From: an uncultured Prevotella sp.
GTDB lineage: Bacteria; Bacteroidota; Bacteroidia; Bacteroidales; Bacteroidaceae
Reading direction: 5' to 3'
Length of the DNA stretch: 64,000 bases
Assembly (NCBI GenBank): GCA_945873145.1
Contig: CAMCBZ010000002.1
Coordinates: 94,310 to 158,309, forward strand
The notes beneath the pieces were generated by a model. The model did not search any database. It was not told the DNA's origin and saw only the letters and a program-made list of their open reading frames with translations. The translations under genes were made by a program, and so were the position numbers. Shown here in pieces: positions 1 through 9,497 of this stretch; the first letter of the stretch is position 1; each line of letters begins with the position of its first letter.

Positions 1-1
1 A

Positions 2-538
2 GCCAATAAAAGTGCAGCTCCTGACACGCTGCCAGAGATGGAGTTGCTCAGTCATCAGACAGAAGCTGCGCAACATGCGCTCCGCTGGCAACACAGTCAG
101 GGACTGCCAAAGATGGCTGTGCAAGGGGAGTATGACAAGAACGGAGGCATCGGACATAACTATTTCGCTGTGGGACTGAGCGTCACCGTTCCGCTGTGGA
201 ACCGCAACCGCGGAAACATCCGCAGCGCCAAGGCTGCCGTGGAGCAGGCAGCCATCGACAAGGAGCGACAGCAGCTCGCACTGACACAACAGCGACAAGC
301 CGACCTCGACATTGTGGGACAGTATCTCAAGCAGCTTGCCGAGCCCACGCCAACGCTTGACAATGATCTCGGAATGATGCTCCACGCGGCTGAGCAGCAG
401 TTTATGAGCCGCCATATCTCGCTCGTGGAGTTTGTGGACCTCTACGGCAACTATCGCGACACGATGCTCGCCCGCCTCGATGCCAAGAGCAAGATGCTCC
501 AGGCTGCCGAAAGACTCAAGATCATGTGGAATAAATAA
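2..538 (+). CDS. TolC/CusC-type outer membrane efflux protein, C-terminal part
   Basis: This is the C-terminal 178 codons of an outer-membrane channel of the TolC family. The reading frame is open to the left edge, so the gene starts outside the window. The visible part has the family's pattern of long amphipathic helices, with two alanine- and glutamine-rich stretches, around a short strand block containing GLSVTVPLWNRNRG. The ending HISLVEFVDLYGNYRD is typical of CusC/CzcC-like channels in Bacteroidota. It sits 11 bp before a membrane-fusion protein and an RND pump, so it is the outer-membrane third of a tripartite metal (copper/silver or cobalt/zinc/cadmium type) exporter. The exact metal cannot be read from this fragment. 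Confidence 0.88.
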   Translation, partial: ANKSAAPDTLPEMELLSHQTEAAQHALRWQHSQGLPKMAVQGEYDKNGGIGHNYFAVGLSVTVPLWNRNRGNIRSAKAAVEQAAIDKERQQLALTQQRQADLDIVGQYLKQLAEPTPTLDNDLGMMLHAAEQQFMSRHISLVEFVDLYGNYRDTMLARLDAKSKMLQAAERLKIMWNK

Positions 539-549
539 TACTGGAAATC

Positions 550-1635
550 ATGAAGAAGCAAAATATCTTATTCCTTGCCGGGCTACTGTGTCTGGCATCC
601 TGCTCACAGAAGGAAAAGAAAGCTGAGCCAGACATTTACAAATCGCTGCGCAACGAGGTTGTTGAGTCTACTCCCGTAGAGAAGCGTGCCTACGGCGATG
701 AGCTCACACTCAATGGCGACGTAAGCTGTGACGAGGCGCTTGTGCGCAAAGTGTTTATTCCTTGCAGCGGTCGTGTCAGTGGGCTGACCGTGGAAGTGGG
801 TGACCAGGTAGCTGCAGGACAGCGGTTGGCTATCATCCACAGTGAGGAGGCGGCCGACTATAACAAAGGACTCGCTGACGCAGATGCGCAAATCAAAATG
901 GCGCAGCGTGACTATCAGATGAAGCAGGACATGCACCGCTCTGGAATGGTGTCGGACAAAGAGGTGGCTGAAGCCCGTGAACAACTGCTCATGGCCCGCA
1001 GCGAGCGCAGCCGACTGTCGGCTGTGGCGGGCATCAATGGCTTCGGTGGCAAGGCCACTGCCGTGTTGCGGTCGCCTATCAGCGGCTATGTCACGGCAAA
1101 GAACATCTATAACGACAGCTACGTCGGTCAGGACAGCGGTGACGGTGGCGAGGCATTAGAGATCGCCAACCTCAGCCGCGTGTGGGTTATCGCCGATGTC
1201 TATGAGAGTGACATCGCGAAGATCCATCAGGGAGCTGCCGTCACCGTCACCACGATGGCATACGACGGCGAGGTGTTTCATGGACATATAGATAAGGTGT
1301 ACCAGGTACTTGACAGCGAGAGCAAGACGATGAAGGTGCGCATCACCCTCGACAATGCCCGAGGCTTGCTGCGGCCGGGGATGTTCGCTACGGTACACGT
1401 GGCCACCGGTGGGGGCAGTGCGGCGCTGTGCTGTGTGCCTGCCAAGGCTATCGTCTTCGACGGTGGTGTGGATTATGTCGTCAAGGAAATCGGTAAAGGT
1501 CGCTACCAGCGTCAGCCCGTCAAAGCTGAGCATGTGGGCCACGACTATGCCTATATCCTCAGTGGACTGCAACCCGGTGAGCGCGTGGTGAGCAAAAACG
1601 CATTGTTGGTCTTTAACACGCTTGGCAATGAATAA
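550..1635 (+). CDS. CusB/CzcB-type RND efflux periplasmic adaptor, lipoprotein
   Basis: This 361-residue membrane-fusion protein connects the RND pump to the TolC-like channel. The N-terminus is a lipoprotein signal (hydrophobic core, then LASC with the cysteine near residue 18). It is followed by a barrel-sandwich/lipoyl half (GRVSGLTVEVGDQVAAGQRL), an alpha-hairpin (about 110-160), the second lipoyl half (LRSPISGYV) and a beta-barrel domain around 210-280. The length is normal for a CusB-like adaptor. The stop codon overlaps the start of the next gene by 8 bp (ATGAATAA), which indicates translational coupling with the pump. Substrate is inferred from the partner pump only; no extra methionine- or histidine-rich metal-binding N-terminal domain is present. 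Confidence 0.92.
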   Translation: MKKQNILFLAGLLCLASCSQKEKKAEPDIYKSLRNEVVESTPVEKRAYGDELTLNGDVSCDEALVRKVFIPCSGRVSGLTVEVGDQVAAGQRLAIIHSEEAADYNKGLADADAQIKMAQRDYQMKQDMHRSGMVSDKEVAEAREQLLMARSERSRLSAVAGINGFGGKATAVLRSPISGYVTAKNIYNDSYVGQDSGDGGEALEIANLSRVWVIADVYESDIAKIHQGAAVTVTTMAYDGEVFHGHIDKVYQVLDSESKTMKVRITLDNARGLLRPGMFATVHVATGGGSAALCCVPAKAIVFDGGVDYVVKEIGKGRYQRQPVKAEHVGHDYAYILSGLQPGERVVSKNALLVFNTLGNE

Positions 1636-4600
1636 GTTCATCGATTTCATCATCGCTTTCTCGCTGAAGCGCAAGTATCTCATTCTTGTGGTCACCCTCG
1701 CCGTAGTGGTCATGGGCGTGGTGAGCTTTCGGCAGACACCTATCGACGCCTTCCCCGATGTGACCAATACCAAGGTGACGATCATCACGCAGTGGCCGGG
1801 ACGCTCGGCCGAGGAGATTGAGAAGTTTGTCACCATCCCCATCGAGATCGCCATGAACTCAGTGCAGAAGAAGACCGACATACGCTCGACGACGCTCTTC
1901 GGTCTCTCCGTGGTCACCGTGTGCTTCGACGATCATGTCAATGACGAGTTTGCACGGCAACAAGTCTATAACCTGCTTCACGATGCTGACCTGCCCGACG
2001 GTGTGGAACCCGACGTGCAACCGCTGTCAGGACCGACGGGCGAGATCTATCGCTATACGCTTCGCAGCGACAAGCGGTCGGTGCGTGAGTTGAAGACGCT
2101 GCAGGATTGGGTCATTGAGCGCAAGCTGCGCTCTGTACCCGGCATTGCCGACATCGTCAGCTTCGGCGGTGAGGTGAAGACCTTTGAAGTCAGCGTCAAT
2201 CCCAATCAGCTTGCCACGTATGGCGTGAGTTCGCTCGAACTCTATCAAGCCATTGCCAACAGCAATGTCAACGTTGGCGGCGACGTCATCCAGCGCAGCT
2301 CCCAGGCATACGTGGTGCGTGGCATCGGACTTATCAACAACGTAAGGGAGATTGGCGACATCGTCGTGAAGAACATTGGTGGTACTCCTATCCTTGTGCG
2401 CAACCTGGCTACCGTGCACGAGAGTTGTCAGCCACGTCTCGGTCAGGTGGGACGCGGCAAAGACGATGATGTCGTGGAGGGCATGGTGATCATGCGCAAA
2501 GGCGAGAACACAGAAGAGGTCATCAAAGCTCTGAAAAGCAAGATCGACGAGATACAGCACGACGACTTGCCCAAGGACGTGAAGATCGTACCTTTCTATG
2601 ATCGTGAGGACCTTGTCAACCTGGCCGTAGGCACGGTGATGCACAATGTCTTAGAGGGTATCATCCTTGTCACCCTCGTGGTACTGCTGTTCATGAAGGA
2701 TTGGCGTACGACGGTGATTGTGGCGTCTGTCATCCCGTTGGCACTGCTCTTCGCCTTCATCGCCTTGCATGTCTGTGGCATGAGTGCCAACCTGCTCAGT
2801 ATGGGAGCTATCGACTTCGGTATCATCATCGACGGTGCCGTGGTGATGGTGGAGGCGCTCTTTGTGGCACTCTCGGCTCAGGCGCGCAGCATCGGCATGG
2901 AGGCTTTCAACCGCCTCAGCCATTTGGGCATGATCCGTCAGACGGCGCGCGGCAAGGCCAAGTCGGTATTCTTTTCCAAACTCATCATCATCACGGCGTT
3001 GCTGCCTATCTTCACGTTCCAGAAAGTAGAGGGCAAGATGTTCTCGCCCTTAGCCTATACGCTCGGCTTTGCCCTGCTTGGTGCGCTGCTGTTCACGCTG
3101 ACGCTGGTGCCGGTGCTGTCGTCGCTGTTGCTGAAGAAGAATGTGCAGGAGAAGAAAAACCGCTTTCTGGACTTTGTCTATCGCTATGCCGACGCGGCCT
3201 TCGCCTATTGCCATCACCACTGCCGCAAGGTCATCGCCGTGGCACTTGTGGCGATGGTGGCGGGACTGTGCTGTTTCCACCTGCTCGGCTCCGAGTTCCT
3301 GCCTGAGATGAATGAGGGGTCTATCTATGCGCGTGCCACTCTGCCGCAGAGTGTGTCGCTGCCGCAGAGCGTGAAACTCGCCAATGAGTTCCGCCATATC
3401 CTGCTGACCTATCCCGAGGTGAGTCAGGTGATGACACAGACAGGACGGCCCAACGACGGTACCGATGCCACGGGATTCTACAACATCGAGCTCTTTGTGA
3501 AGCTATATCCCGAAAAGGAGTGGAAGACGGGACGCACCAAGGAGCAGGTCGTCGACGACATGAACCGGCGGCTGAGTGTCTATCCGGGTATCGACTTCAA
3601 CTTTTCGCAACCTATCTCCGACAATGTGGAAGAGGCAGTGAGCGGCGTAAAGGGTGCCATCGTGGCAAAGGTCTACGGCAAGGATCTCGCGCAGAGCGAG
3701 AAGCTGGCTTGGCAGGTCTATCACACGATGAAGCCCATCCGTGGCATCACCGACCTGGGTGTGATCCGCAACATGGGACAACCGGAACTGCAAATCGACA
3801 TCGACGAGGACCGGCTGGCTCGCTATGGCGTGAAGAAAGACGATGTGCAGAGCATCATCGAGATGGCGATTGGCGGTAAGGCTGCGTCACAAGTCTATGA
3901 GGATGAGCGGAAGTTCAACCTTGTGGTACGCTACGAGGAGCCGTTCCGAGACAATGCGGAGGCCATCGCAAAGATCAAGGTGCCCACAGAGGACGGCCAG
4001 ATGATTCCCATCGGTGAGCTGGCACAGATACGCTCCATCACCGGTCCGCTGATCATCTACCGCGAGAACCACAGCCGCTACTGCGCCGTGAAGTTCAGCG
4101 TGCGCGACCGCGATATGGGTTCTGCTGTCGACGAGGCACGGGCAAAAGTGGCAAAGGCAGTGAACTTGCCTGCCGGCTATAAGATTACGTGGAATGGCGA
4201 CTTCGAGAATCAGAAGCGAGCCTCAGCCCGTCTGGCGCAGGTAGTCCCCATCAGTGTGCTGCTCATCTTTGTCATCCTCTACATGCTCTTTGGCAATGCA
4301 CGCGATGCGGGACTTGTACTCACCAACGTGCCGTTTGCGGCAGTGGGTGGCATCCTCATCCTGCTTATCACGCGCACCAACTTCTCCATCTCGGCAGGTA
4401 TAGGCTTCATCTGTCTCTTTGGCATCTGCATTCAGAACGGTGTCATCATGCTCATGGACATCAAGCACTTCCTGCGACACCGCTATGTACTCCCGGAAGC
4501 AGTGACGCGCGGTATGCACTCACGTATTCGCAGTGTGCTGATGACGGCTATGATGGCCACCCTCGGTCTCATGCCGGCAGCGCTGAGCCATGGTATCGGC

Positions 4601-4732
4601 AGCGAGAGCCAGCGACCCCTGGCCACCGTCATCATCGGCGGACTAATGGGAGCCACGCTCTTCACGCTGTTCATCTTCCCGCTCAACGTCGAGAGGATAT
4701 ACAGTCATGTCAATATTAAGAAGTTGAGATAA
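1628..4732 (+). CDS. CusA/CzcA family heavy-metal RND efflux pump
   Basis: This 1034-residue inner-membrane proton-driven transporter belongs to the heavy-metal efflux branch of the RND superfamily. The first membrane segment is at about residues 11-30, the large periplasmic loop begins with FRQTPIDAFPDVTNTKV, and the TM4 signature DFGIIIDGAVVMVEA is the metal-RND hallmark containing the proton-relay acid. A second periplasmic loop and a second six-helix half follow, with the duplicate motif GIGFICLFGICIQNGVIM. The ATG at 1628 is preferred because the in-frame codon at 1622 is TTG, and the ATG gives a clean overlap with the adaptor stop. Motifs separate CusA (Cu/Ag) from CzcA (Co/Zn/Cd) only weakly, so the metal is left open. 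Confidence 0.93.
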   Translation: MNKFIDFIIAFSLKRKYLILVVTLAVVVMGVVSFRQTPIDAFPDVTNTKVTIITQWPGRSAEEIEKFVTIPIEIAMNSVQKKTDIRSTTLFGLSVVTVCFDDHVNDEFARQQVYNLLHDADLPDGVEPDVQPLSGPTGEIYRYTLRSDKRSVRELKTLQDWVIERKLRSVPGIADIVSFGGEVKTFEVSVNPNQLATYGVSSLELYQAIANSNVNVGGDVIQRSSQAYVVRGIGLINNVREIGDIVVKNIGGTPILVRNLATVHESCQPRLGQVGRGKDDDVVEGMVIMRKGENTEEVIKALKSKIDEIQHDDLPKDVKIVPFYDREDLVNLAVGTVMHNVLEGIILVTLVVLLFMKDWRTTVIVASVIPLALLFAFIALHVCGMSANLLSMGAIDFGIIIDGAVVMVEALFVALSAQARSIGMEAFNRLSHLGMIRQTARGKAKSVFFSKLIIITALLPIFTFQKVEGKMFSPLAYTLGFALLGALLFTLTLVPVLSSLLLKKNVQEKKNRFLDFVYRYADAAFAYCHHHCRKVIAVALVAMVAGLCCFHLLGSEFLPEMNEGSIYARATLPQSVSLPQSVKLANEFRHILLTYPEVSQVMTQTGRPNDGTDATGFYNIELFVKLYPEKEWKTGRTKEQVVDDMNRRLSVYPGIDFNFSQPISDNVEEAVSGVKGAIVAKVYGKDLAQSEKLAWQVYHTMKPIRGITDLGVIRNMGQPELQIDIDEDRLARYGVKKDDVQSIIEMAIGGKAASQVYEDERKFNLVVRYEEPFRDNAEAIAKIKVPTEDGQMIPIGELAQIRSITGPLIIYRENHSRYCAVKFSVRDRDMGSAVDEARAKVAKAVNLPAGYKITWNGDFENQKRASARLAQVVPISVLLIFVILYMLFGNARDAGLVLTNVPFAAVGGILILLITRTNFSISAGIGFICLFGICIQNGVIMLMDIKHFLRHRYVLPEAVTRGMHSRIRSVLMTAMMATLGLMPAALSHGIGSESQRPLATVIIGGLMGATLFTLFIFPLNVERIYSHVNIKKLR

Positions 4733-4798
4733 TTAAAGACTCTCTCAAATCTCTCTGAGAGGGAGAGGACTAGCTACCGAAAGCAACATGAATGCTAT

Positions 4799-5209
4799 AT
4801 GGAAGAAGTGAAGATGGAAAAAGTGAGAAATATGCACAAGTTCTTTCATGAGACAGATGCCTTGAAGTCTCGGTCAAGATTTCATCGCCCAGTGCAGTGC
4901 ATACTGCTTGGTGTGTTTCTGTCCTTATGCTTATGCCTGACCCCAACGACTGCTGTGGCACGCAGCCGCTATACGACCTTAAAAATTCCGGTCAGCGCCC
5001 AGACGGAGCAGAAAAGGAGCATCGATTCATTGGTACGCTCGCTCCATGGTGTGTTTTCCACATCATGGAGTCCCCGTCACCACCTCATCGTTGTCGTTTA
5101 CGACCGCACGATGACGAGTCGCCGGCAACTGATGAAGGCTCTCAGCACATTGCTTGCTCAGAGTGAAGACACTCATGAGCATAAAGAATCGCGTCAGACT
5201 TCTGACTAA
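4799..5209 (+). CDS. Small exported HMA-like protein lacking the CxxC metal site
   Basis: A 136-residue protein follows the pump by 66 bp. ATGs at 4814 and 4832 are alternative starts. A hydrophobic segment at about residues 34-50 (ILLGVFLSLCLCLTP) looks like a late signal peptide or membrane anchor. The region of residues 60-120 can be read as the beta-alpha-beta-beta-alpha-beta order of an HMA domain: TLKIPV, then a helix with IDSLVRSLHGVFSTSW, a strand LIVVVYD and a helix MTSRRQLMKALSTLL. The metal loop where HMA proteins carry MxCxxC has no cysteine. Small HMA proteins commonly accompany CusCBA operons in Bacteroidota. This one may be a structural or degenerate version. Function is unproven, and the fold assignment is by eye. 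Confidence 0.6.
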   Translation: MEEVKMEKVRNMHKFFHETDALKSRSRFHRPVQCILLGVFLSLCLCLTPTTAVARSRYTTLKIPVSAQTEQKRSIDSLVRSLHGVFSTSWSPRHHLIVVVYDRTMTSRRQLMKALSTLLAQSEDTHEHKESRQTSD

Positions 5210-5265
5210 ATCGCAACGTGTTATCCCAATTTGTCAATACCTTAATTATATATGATGTGTTTGTA

Positions 5266-5304
5266 TGCCCGGTAGGAATGAATGTCCCTACCGGGCATTT
5301 TTTT
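5266..5304 (+). terminator. Rho-independent terminator after the efflux operon
   Basis: A perfect 11-bp stem (TGCCCGGTAGG paired with CCTACCGGGCA) closes a 10-nt loop and is followed directly by seven T residues. It lies 56 bp after the small HMA-like gene and ends the efflux operon. Confidence 0.9.
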
Positions 5305-5341
5305 GTTTGTTGCTTGATGAAGATCGTGAAGAGGAAACATG

Positions 5342-5385
5342 CAAATGTTGCATCATGATATTACAAACGTTGCATATTACGTTAT
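5342..5385 (+). promoter_or_regulatory. Two 22-bp-spaced direct repeats upstream of the HTCS promoter
   Basis: CAAATGTTGCAT at 5342 and CAAACGTTGCAT at 5364 are 11/12 identical and exactly 22 bp apart, about two helical turns. They end 38 bp before the -7 box of the regulator gene. The position and spacing suit an operator for an AraC-type dimer, possibly autoregulation by the HTCS. This is inferred from geometry only. Confidence 0.45.
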
Positions 5386-5423
5386 AAATGTCTTCTGATG
5401 GAACATCTTTCCAAGGTTTTTTG

Positions 5424-5431
5424 TATCTTTG
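5424..5431 (+). promoter_or_regulatory. Bacteroidota -7 box of the HTCS gene
   Basis: TATCTTTG followed by C matches the Bacteroidota -7 consensus TAnnTTTG. Transcription would start near 5437, so the in-frame ATG at 5398 cannot be the translation start. No clear TTG -33 element is seen at the expected distance. Confidence 0.65.
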
Positions 5432-5475
5432 CAATCGTTATCAGCCTCATATATAAGATGCTAAAGACCCAATCT

Positions 5476-8400
5476 ATGATGAGACGTTTTGCACTGATAT
5501 GCTTGATTCTGTTCTTCTCAACATGTTTGCCGAAGAGTTCCTCCTTGTTTGCTCTCACCAATACCGAACTGCCGGCGAGAACAGATTTGAAGTTAGGTGG
5601 CGTCTTATATACCGGCAAGCAACTCTCCAGCAGTGCTGTCAAGGCAGTGTGTCAGGACCGCTATGGCTTTGTGTGGATCGGTACCGACTACGGACTGAAC
5701 CGTTTCGACGGATATAGCTTCTCTCTCTATCAGCATCATCGCAACGACAGTTACAGCATCGGCAGCAACGAGATCTGTGCGCTGCTGAGCGACAGCCAGG
5801 GCAGGTTATGGGTAGGAACAAACAAGAATTTGTCACGCTACGATCTTGCCACCAACAGCTTTGACAACGTACCTTTTCCAAAGAACATTCAGCCGAGGGT
5901 TTCTGATTTGGTGGAAGCGAAGAATGGCGACATCTATATCTCCACATCAGGTTATGGCATCTTTTTGATTCGCAATGGCAGCGACAAAATAGAAGAAGCG
6001 TCACGACTCAACCATCTTATTAAAAACAAGATGTTGGGACGGCTCTGCTTCGACCATCAGGGAAACTTGTGGATGACAGGAAACAACCATGCCATCTATC
6101 GCGTTGCCATGAGACAAGAACGCATCGCAGGGCTGAAATGTTGGAAGCTGCCTCAGGGCGATGCTCTGCAGTTTTTGGTCTGCCATGACGGAACGGTGTT
6201 GCTTGTTTTCAAAAATGCATTGTTAGTGAATCATGGCGACAGCTTTGCAACATCCAGCTATGATATCTCATCGGAAATGTTGCAGGTAGGATTGTCGTGT
6301 GCAAGAGAGTCACCGTCAGGTCAACTCTATATAGGAACAGAGCGCGGACTTTATCGCGTGCATCATGGTGCGGCGCCGGAATCAGTGAATTATGTTCATG
6401 ACCGCTTTGACCTCCGTTCTGCACCCGTTCATTCCTTGGACTTCGACAGGTATGGCAATCTTTGGGCACGCTGCTTCCGTATCGGACTGCTGCTACTCAA
6501 CGACCGTCCGCTTCCTTTTCAGATCTGGTCGTTTACAAACCAAAATCCAGTCTACGACGTAGCTCTGTCTTCTGTTGCGGCTACCGACGATGGTGGAATG
6601 TGGTGTACAGCCTGGGGCAATGGCCTGTTTCATTTCAATCATTATGGAGTTGTCACTCAACATATTGATGGAATTTCTGACGCGAATCATATTTATCACG
6701 ACCGTGACGGCCATTACTGGGTGGGGCGCAACAGCGGCCTTTATGAGTTGAATCCTCTTACGGGAAGCCTCTCACTTGTCATGAAGTGTGACGGATACAA
6801 AGGCGAGATGTGTGATGACGGCATGGGCACCATCTTCTTTTCTTTGATGGGGCAGGGTGTGATGAGTTATAACACCCGCACCAAAGCTTCGCATCTTTAC
6901 CGGTCTACAGACAAGGGTCCCTTGGGACATCTGTGCAACGACTGGGTCAGCGCCATGGTTGTGGACCGTAATCAGTGTTTGTGGATCGCGACGACGAGCG
7001 GCGTGAGCTGCCTCGACTTGCGGACAGGCAGTTTCCATCCCTTCGGCTGGAATGTGTTGTTGGTGGATCATGTGATAGTATCTCTCTGTGTCACTCCCGA
7101 TGACGACATTGTGATCGGTACAGAGTTGGGACTCTACCTCTACGACCGCCGTTCCCGTCGTGTCAATCTCTTTCCGGGCAGCGGAGTGTTGCAGGACCAG
7201 AAGATTTGCAGTGTGCAAAGTGACACTTGGGGCGACTTGTGGGTCAGCACCCCTGCAGGATTGTGGCAATACGATCATCGCACTCACCGCTTCATCTCCT
7301 ATGGTATTGGTTATGGTCAGATCACGGGCGAATATCTTGGCAATGTATCATTCCGCTCCGCCGACGGCATGATCGGCTTCGGCTTTGACGGTGGTGTGAC
7401 GGTGTTCTATCCTCAAACGGTGAAGAGAATACAGAACCGACAGGGTAGGGTATGGCTTACCGGTGCCATCATTGACGACCTCTGGCAATTGCCGAAGGAC
7501 GGACAGATCGACATGTATCCCCGCAACCACACGCTGACGCTCACCTTCTCGCTCCTCGACTATCGTGATGCGGCTGGTGTGATCTATGAGTATCGCATCA
7601 AGGGAGGACAGTGGCATGCCAATGCCACGGGCGACAACACGATTCGGTTCAACAGTCTCGGCACGGGCACCTATCCCATTGAGGTGCGTGCCGTCTATGG
7701 TGGACGCCCTATGTCCGGAGTCTGCGCAATCAAGGTTGTGGTGCATGCTCCCTGGTATGCAAGCGTGTGGGCCTACATCGTGTATTTCCTGCTTCTTTGT
7801 CTGTTGGGCTACTATCTCTGGCATCTCTATTGGCACCGCAAGCAGCACCAGTTCGATGAAGTCAAGATGCGGTTCCTCATCAACGCCATGCACGACGTGC
7901 GCTCGCCGCTGACGATGATTGTCAACCCGCTGCATAACCTGTTGTCGACAGAGACAGACCCCTCAAAGCGTAATCTGCTGCAGGTCATCGACCGCAACGC
8001 GAAACGTATCAGCCAACTGGTCAATCAGATCCTTGACAAGCGGAAGTTAGACAAAGAGGCCATGCAGATCCATTGCCAGGAGACGAGTCTCATCAGACTG
8101 ATCACCGGCACCTGTAAACTCTATGAATATGAGGCTCAGCAGCGTGGCATTCACTTCGCTTTCGAGCATGACCACGATGTGACGGCATGGATCGACCGGA
8201 TGAACATCGACAAGGTGATAGGCAATCTGCTGAGCAACGCCTTTAAATACACCGATGACGGTGGAGAGATTAAGATTGTCCTGTCGTCAACAGACTCTAA
8301 GGCCGTCATACAGGTGATGGACAATGGTATCGGTGTAGGCGATGAGGAAAATGCGAAGCATCTCTTCGACCGTTTCAGCCAGGGAGTGAACAACGCCAAT

Positions 8401-9396
8401 CTGAAAATCCAGGGAACCGGCATCGGACTGGATCTCTGCCGCTCTGTCGTGGCCTTGCATCATGGCACGATAGAAGCAACCAATCGTACTGACGTGGCGC
8501 ATGGCGCTTGCTTCACGGTGACGTTGCCACTTGGAAAAGACCATCTCAAGCCTGAGGAGATCATAGAAGGCAAGACAGAAAAAGAGAAAGTCGTTACGGG
8601 TCCGTCGCGTCCCAAGAGCAATGTTCAGGTGATGTTGGTCGACGACGATGAGGAGCTGACGCATTATGTTGCCATGGAGTTGGGCGATGAGTACCATGTG
8701 TCCATTGCCGGCAACGGCCGTGAGGCATTGAAGGAATTGCTGATGATGCCAGCCCGTTACGATATAGTTATCAGTGACGTTTCCATGCCAGAGATGGACG
8801 GCATCACGCTGTTGGAGCGCATCAAGGAGAATCCCCATCTGAGCGCATTGCCAGTCATCCTGCTCTCTTCCAAGAATGCCGTCGATGACCGTGTCACTGG
8901 CTTGCGCCATGGTGCCGACGCTTATCTCTCCAAACCTTTCAACATGGAAGAGCTTCGGCTGACCATCGACAATCTGATCAATACGCTGAGACGTGTCAGA
9001 GGGAAGGCGACAACAGAACCACAGATTGAAAAGATGATCGGGCAGGAAGAGGTAAAGGGCAACAACGAATTGCTGATGGAGCGGATCATCAATTGCATCC
9101 ATGCCCATCTCTCCGATCCAGAATATAATGTAGAGACATTAGCTGAAGAAATAGGCCTCAGCCGTGCTCAGCTCCATCGCAAGATGAAGGAGATGACAGG
9201 TATAGCCACCGGAAAGTTTATCCGCGACATGCGTATGAAGGAGGCTGTACATCTTCTCGACTTGGGTACCATCAATATCTCGCAGATCGCCTGCCGTGTA
9301 GGCTTCAATGACCAGAACCATTTCTCGCAGGTATTCAAGCGGTATTATGGTGTGTCGCCGAAAGAGTATAGGGAGGGAAAGGAAGCCTTTCCCTAA
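5476..9396 (+). CDS. Hybrid two-component sensor kinase/AraC regulator (HTCS) of the adjacent PUL
   Basis: A one-protein two-component system of about 1306 residues. The order is: signal peptide (MMRRFALICLILFF); periplasmic Reg_prop beta-propeller repeats, recognisable as DxxGxLWVGT-like units to about residue 660; a Y_Y_Y domain (about 685-757); one membrane helix (about 763-786); a HisKA domain with phospho-acceptor His806 in HDVRSPL; an HATPase with N-box GNLLSNAFKYTDDGG and GTGIGLDLC; a receiver domain (from about 1053) with Asp1101 in ISDVSMPEMDG and Lys in LSKPF; and an AraC HTH (about 1199-1305) ending VSPKEYREG. Every catalytic residue expected is present. The start at 5476 is chosen because the promoter -7 box lies at 5424-5431; 5458 is also possible. 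HTCS proteins bind an oligosaccharide in the periplasm and activate the neighbouring susC operon. The stop codon lies inside the first copy of a 19-bp repeat. Confidence 0.93.
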   Translation: MMRRFALICLILFFSTCLPKSSSLFALTNTELPARTDLKLGGVLYTGKQLSSSAVKAVCQDRYGFVWIGTDYGLNRFDGYSFSLYQHHRNDSYSIGSNEICALLSDSQGRLWVGTNKNLSRYDLATNSFDNVPFPKNIQPRVSDLVEAKNGDIYISTSGYGIFLIRNGSDKIEEASRLNHLIKNKMLGRLCFDHQGNLWMTGNNHAIYRVAMRQERIAGLKCWKLPQGDALQFLVCHDGTVLLVFKNALLVNHGDSFATSSYDISSEMLQVGLSCARESPSGQLYIGTERGLYRVHHGAAPESVNYVHDRFDLRSAPVHSLDFDRYGNLWARCFRIGLLLLNDRPLPFQIWSFTNQNPVYDVALSSVAATDDGGMWCTAWGNGLFHFNHYGVVTQHIDGISDANHIYHDRDGHYWVGRNSGLYELNPLTGSLSLVMKCDGYKGEMCDDGMGTIFFSLMGQGVMSYNTRTKASHLYRSTDKGPLGHLCNDWVSAMVVDRNQCLWIATTSGVSCLDLRTGSFHPFGWNVLLVDHVIVSLCVTPDDDIVIGTELGLYLYDRRSRRVNLFPGSGVLQDQKICSVQSDTWGDLWVSTPAGLWQYDHRTHRFISYGIGYGQITGEYLGNVSFRSADGMIGFGFDGGVTVFYPQTVKRIQNRQGRVWLTGAIIDDLWQLPKDGQIDMYPRNHTLTLTFSLLDYRDAAGVIYEYRIKGGQWHANATGDNTIRFNSLGTGTYPIEVRAVYGGRPMSGVCAIKVVVHAPWYASVWAYIVYFLLLCLLGYYLWHLYWHRKQHQFDEVKMRFLINAMHDVRSPLTMIVNPLHNLLSTETDPSKRNLLQVIDRNAKRISQLVNQILDKRKLDKEAMQIHCQETSLIRLITGTCKLYEYEAQQRGIHFAFEHDHDVTAWIDRMNIDKVIGNLLSNAFKYTDDGGEIKIVLSSTDSKAVIQVMDNGIGVGDEENAKHLFDRFSQGVNNANLKIQGTGIGLDLCRSVVALHHGTIEATNRTDVAHGACFTVTLPLGKDHLKPEEIIEGKTEKEKVVTGPSRPKSNVQVMLVDDDEELTHYVAMELGDEYHVSIAGNGREALKELLMMPARYDIVISDVSMPEMDGITLLERIKENPHLSALPVILLSSKNAVDDRVTGLRHGADAYLSKPFNMEELRLTIDNLINTLRRVRGKATTEPQIEKMIGQEEVKGNNELLMERIINCIHAHLSDPEYNVETLAEEIGLSRAQLHRKMKEMTGIATGKFIRDMRMKEAVHLLDLGTINISQIACRVGFNDQNHFSQVFKRYYGVSPKEYREGKEAFP

Positions 9397-9445
9397 CCCT
9401 CCAGCTCTTCCCTAACCCTCCAGCTCTTCCCTAACCCTCTCCAAG
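9391..9445 (+). repeat. 19-bp direct repeats at the end of the HTCS gene
   Basis: The unit CCCTAACCCTCCAGCTCTT occurs at 9391-9409 and 9410-9428, and a third partial copy runs into CCTCTCCAAGGGGAGAG. The first copy supplies the last codon and the TAA stop of the HTCS gene. The CTAACCCTCTCC-GGGGAG core resembles hairpins seen at 4741, 20162 and 63859. Confidence 0.8.
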
Positions 9446-9497
9446 GGGAGAGAATGGCAATACCAGACGGACCTTATCTTTCACACAAATGGCCAAG

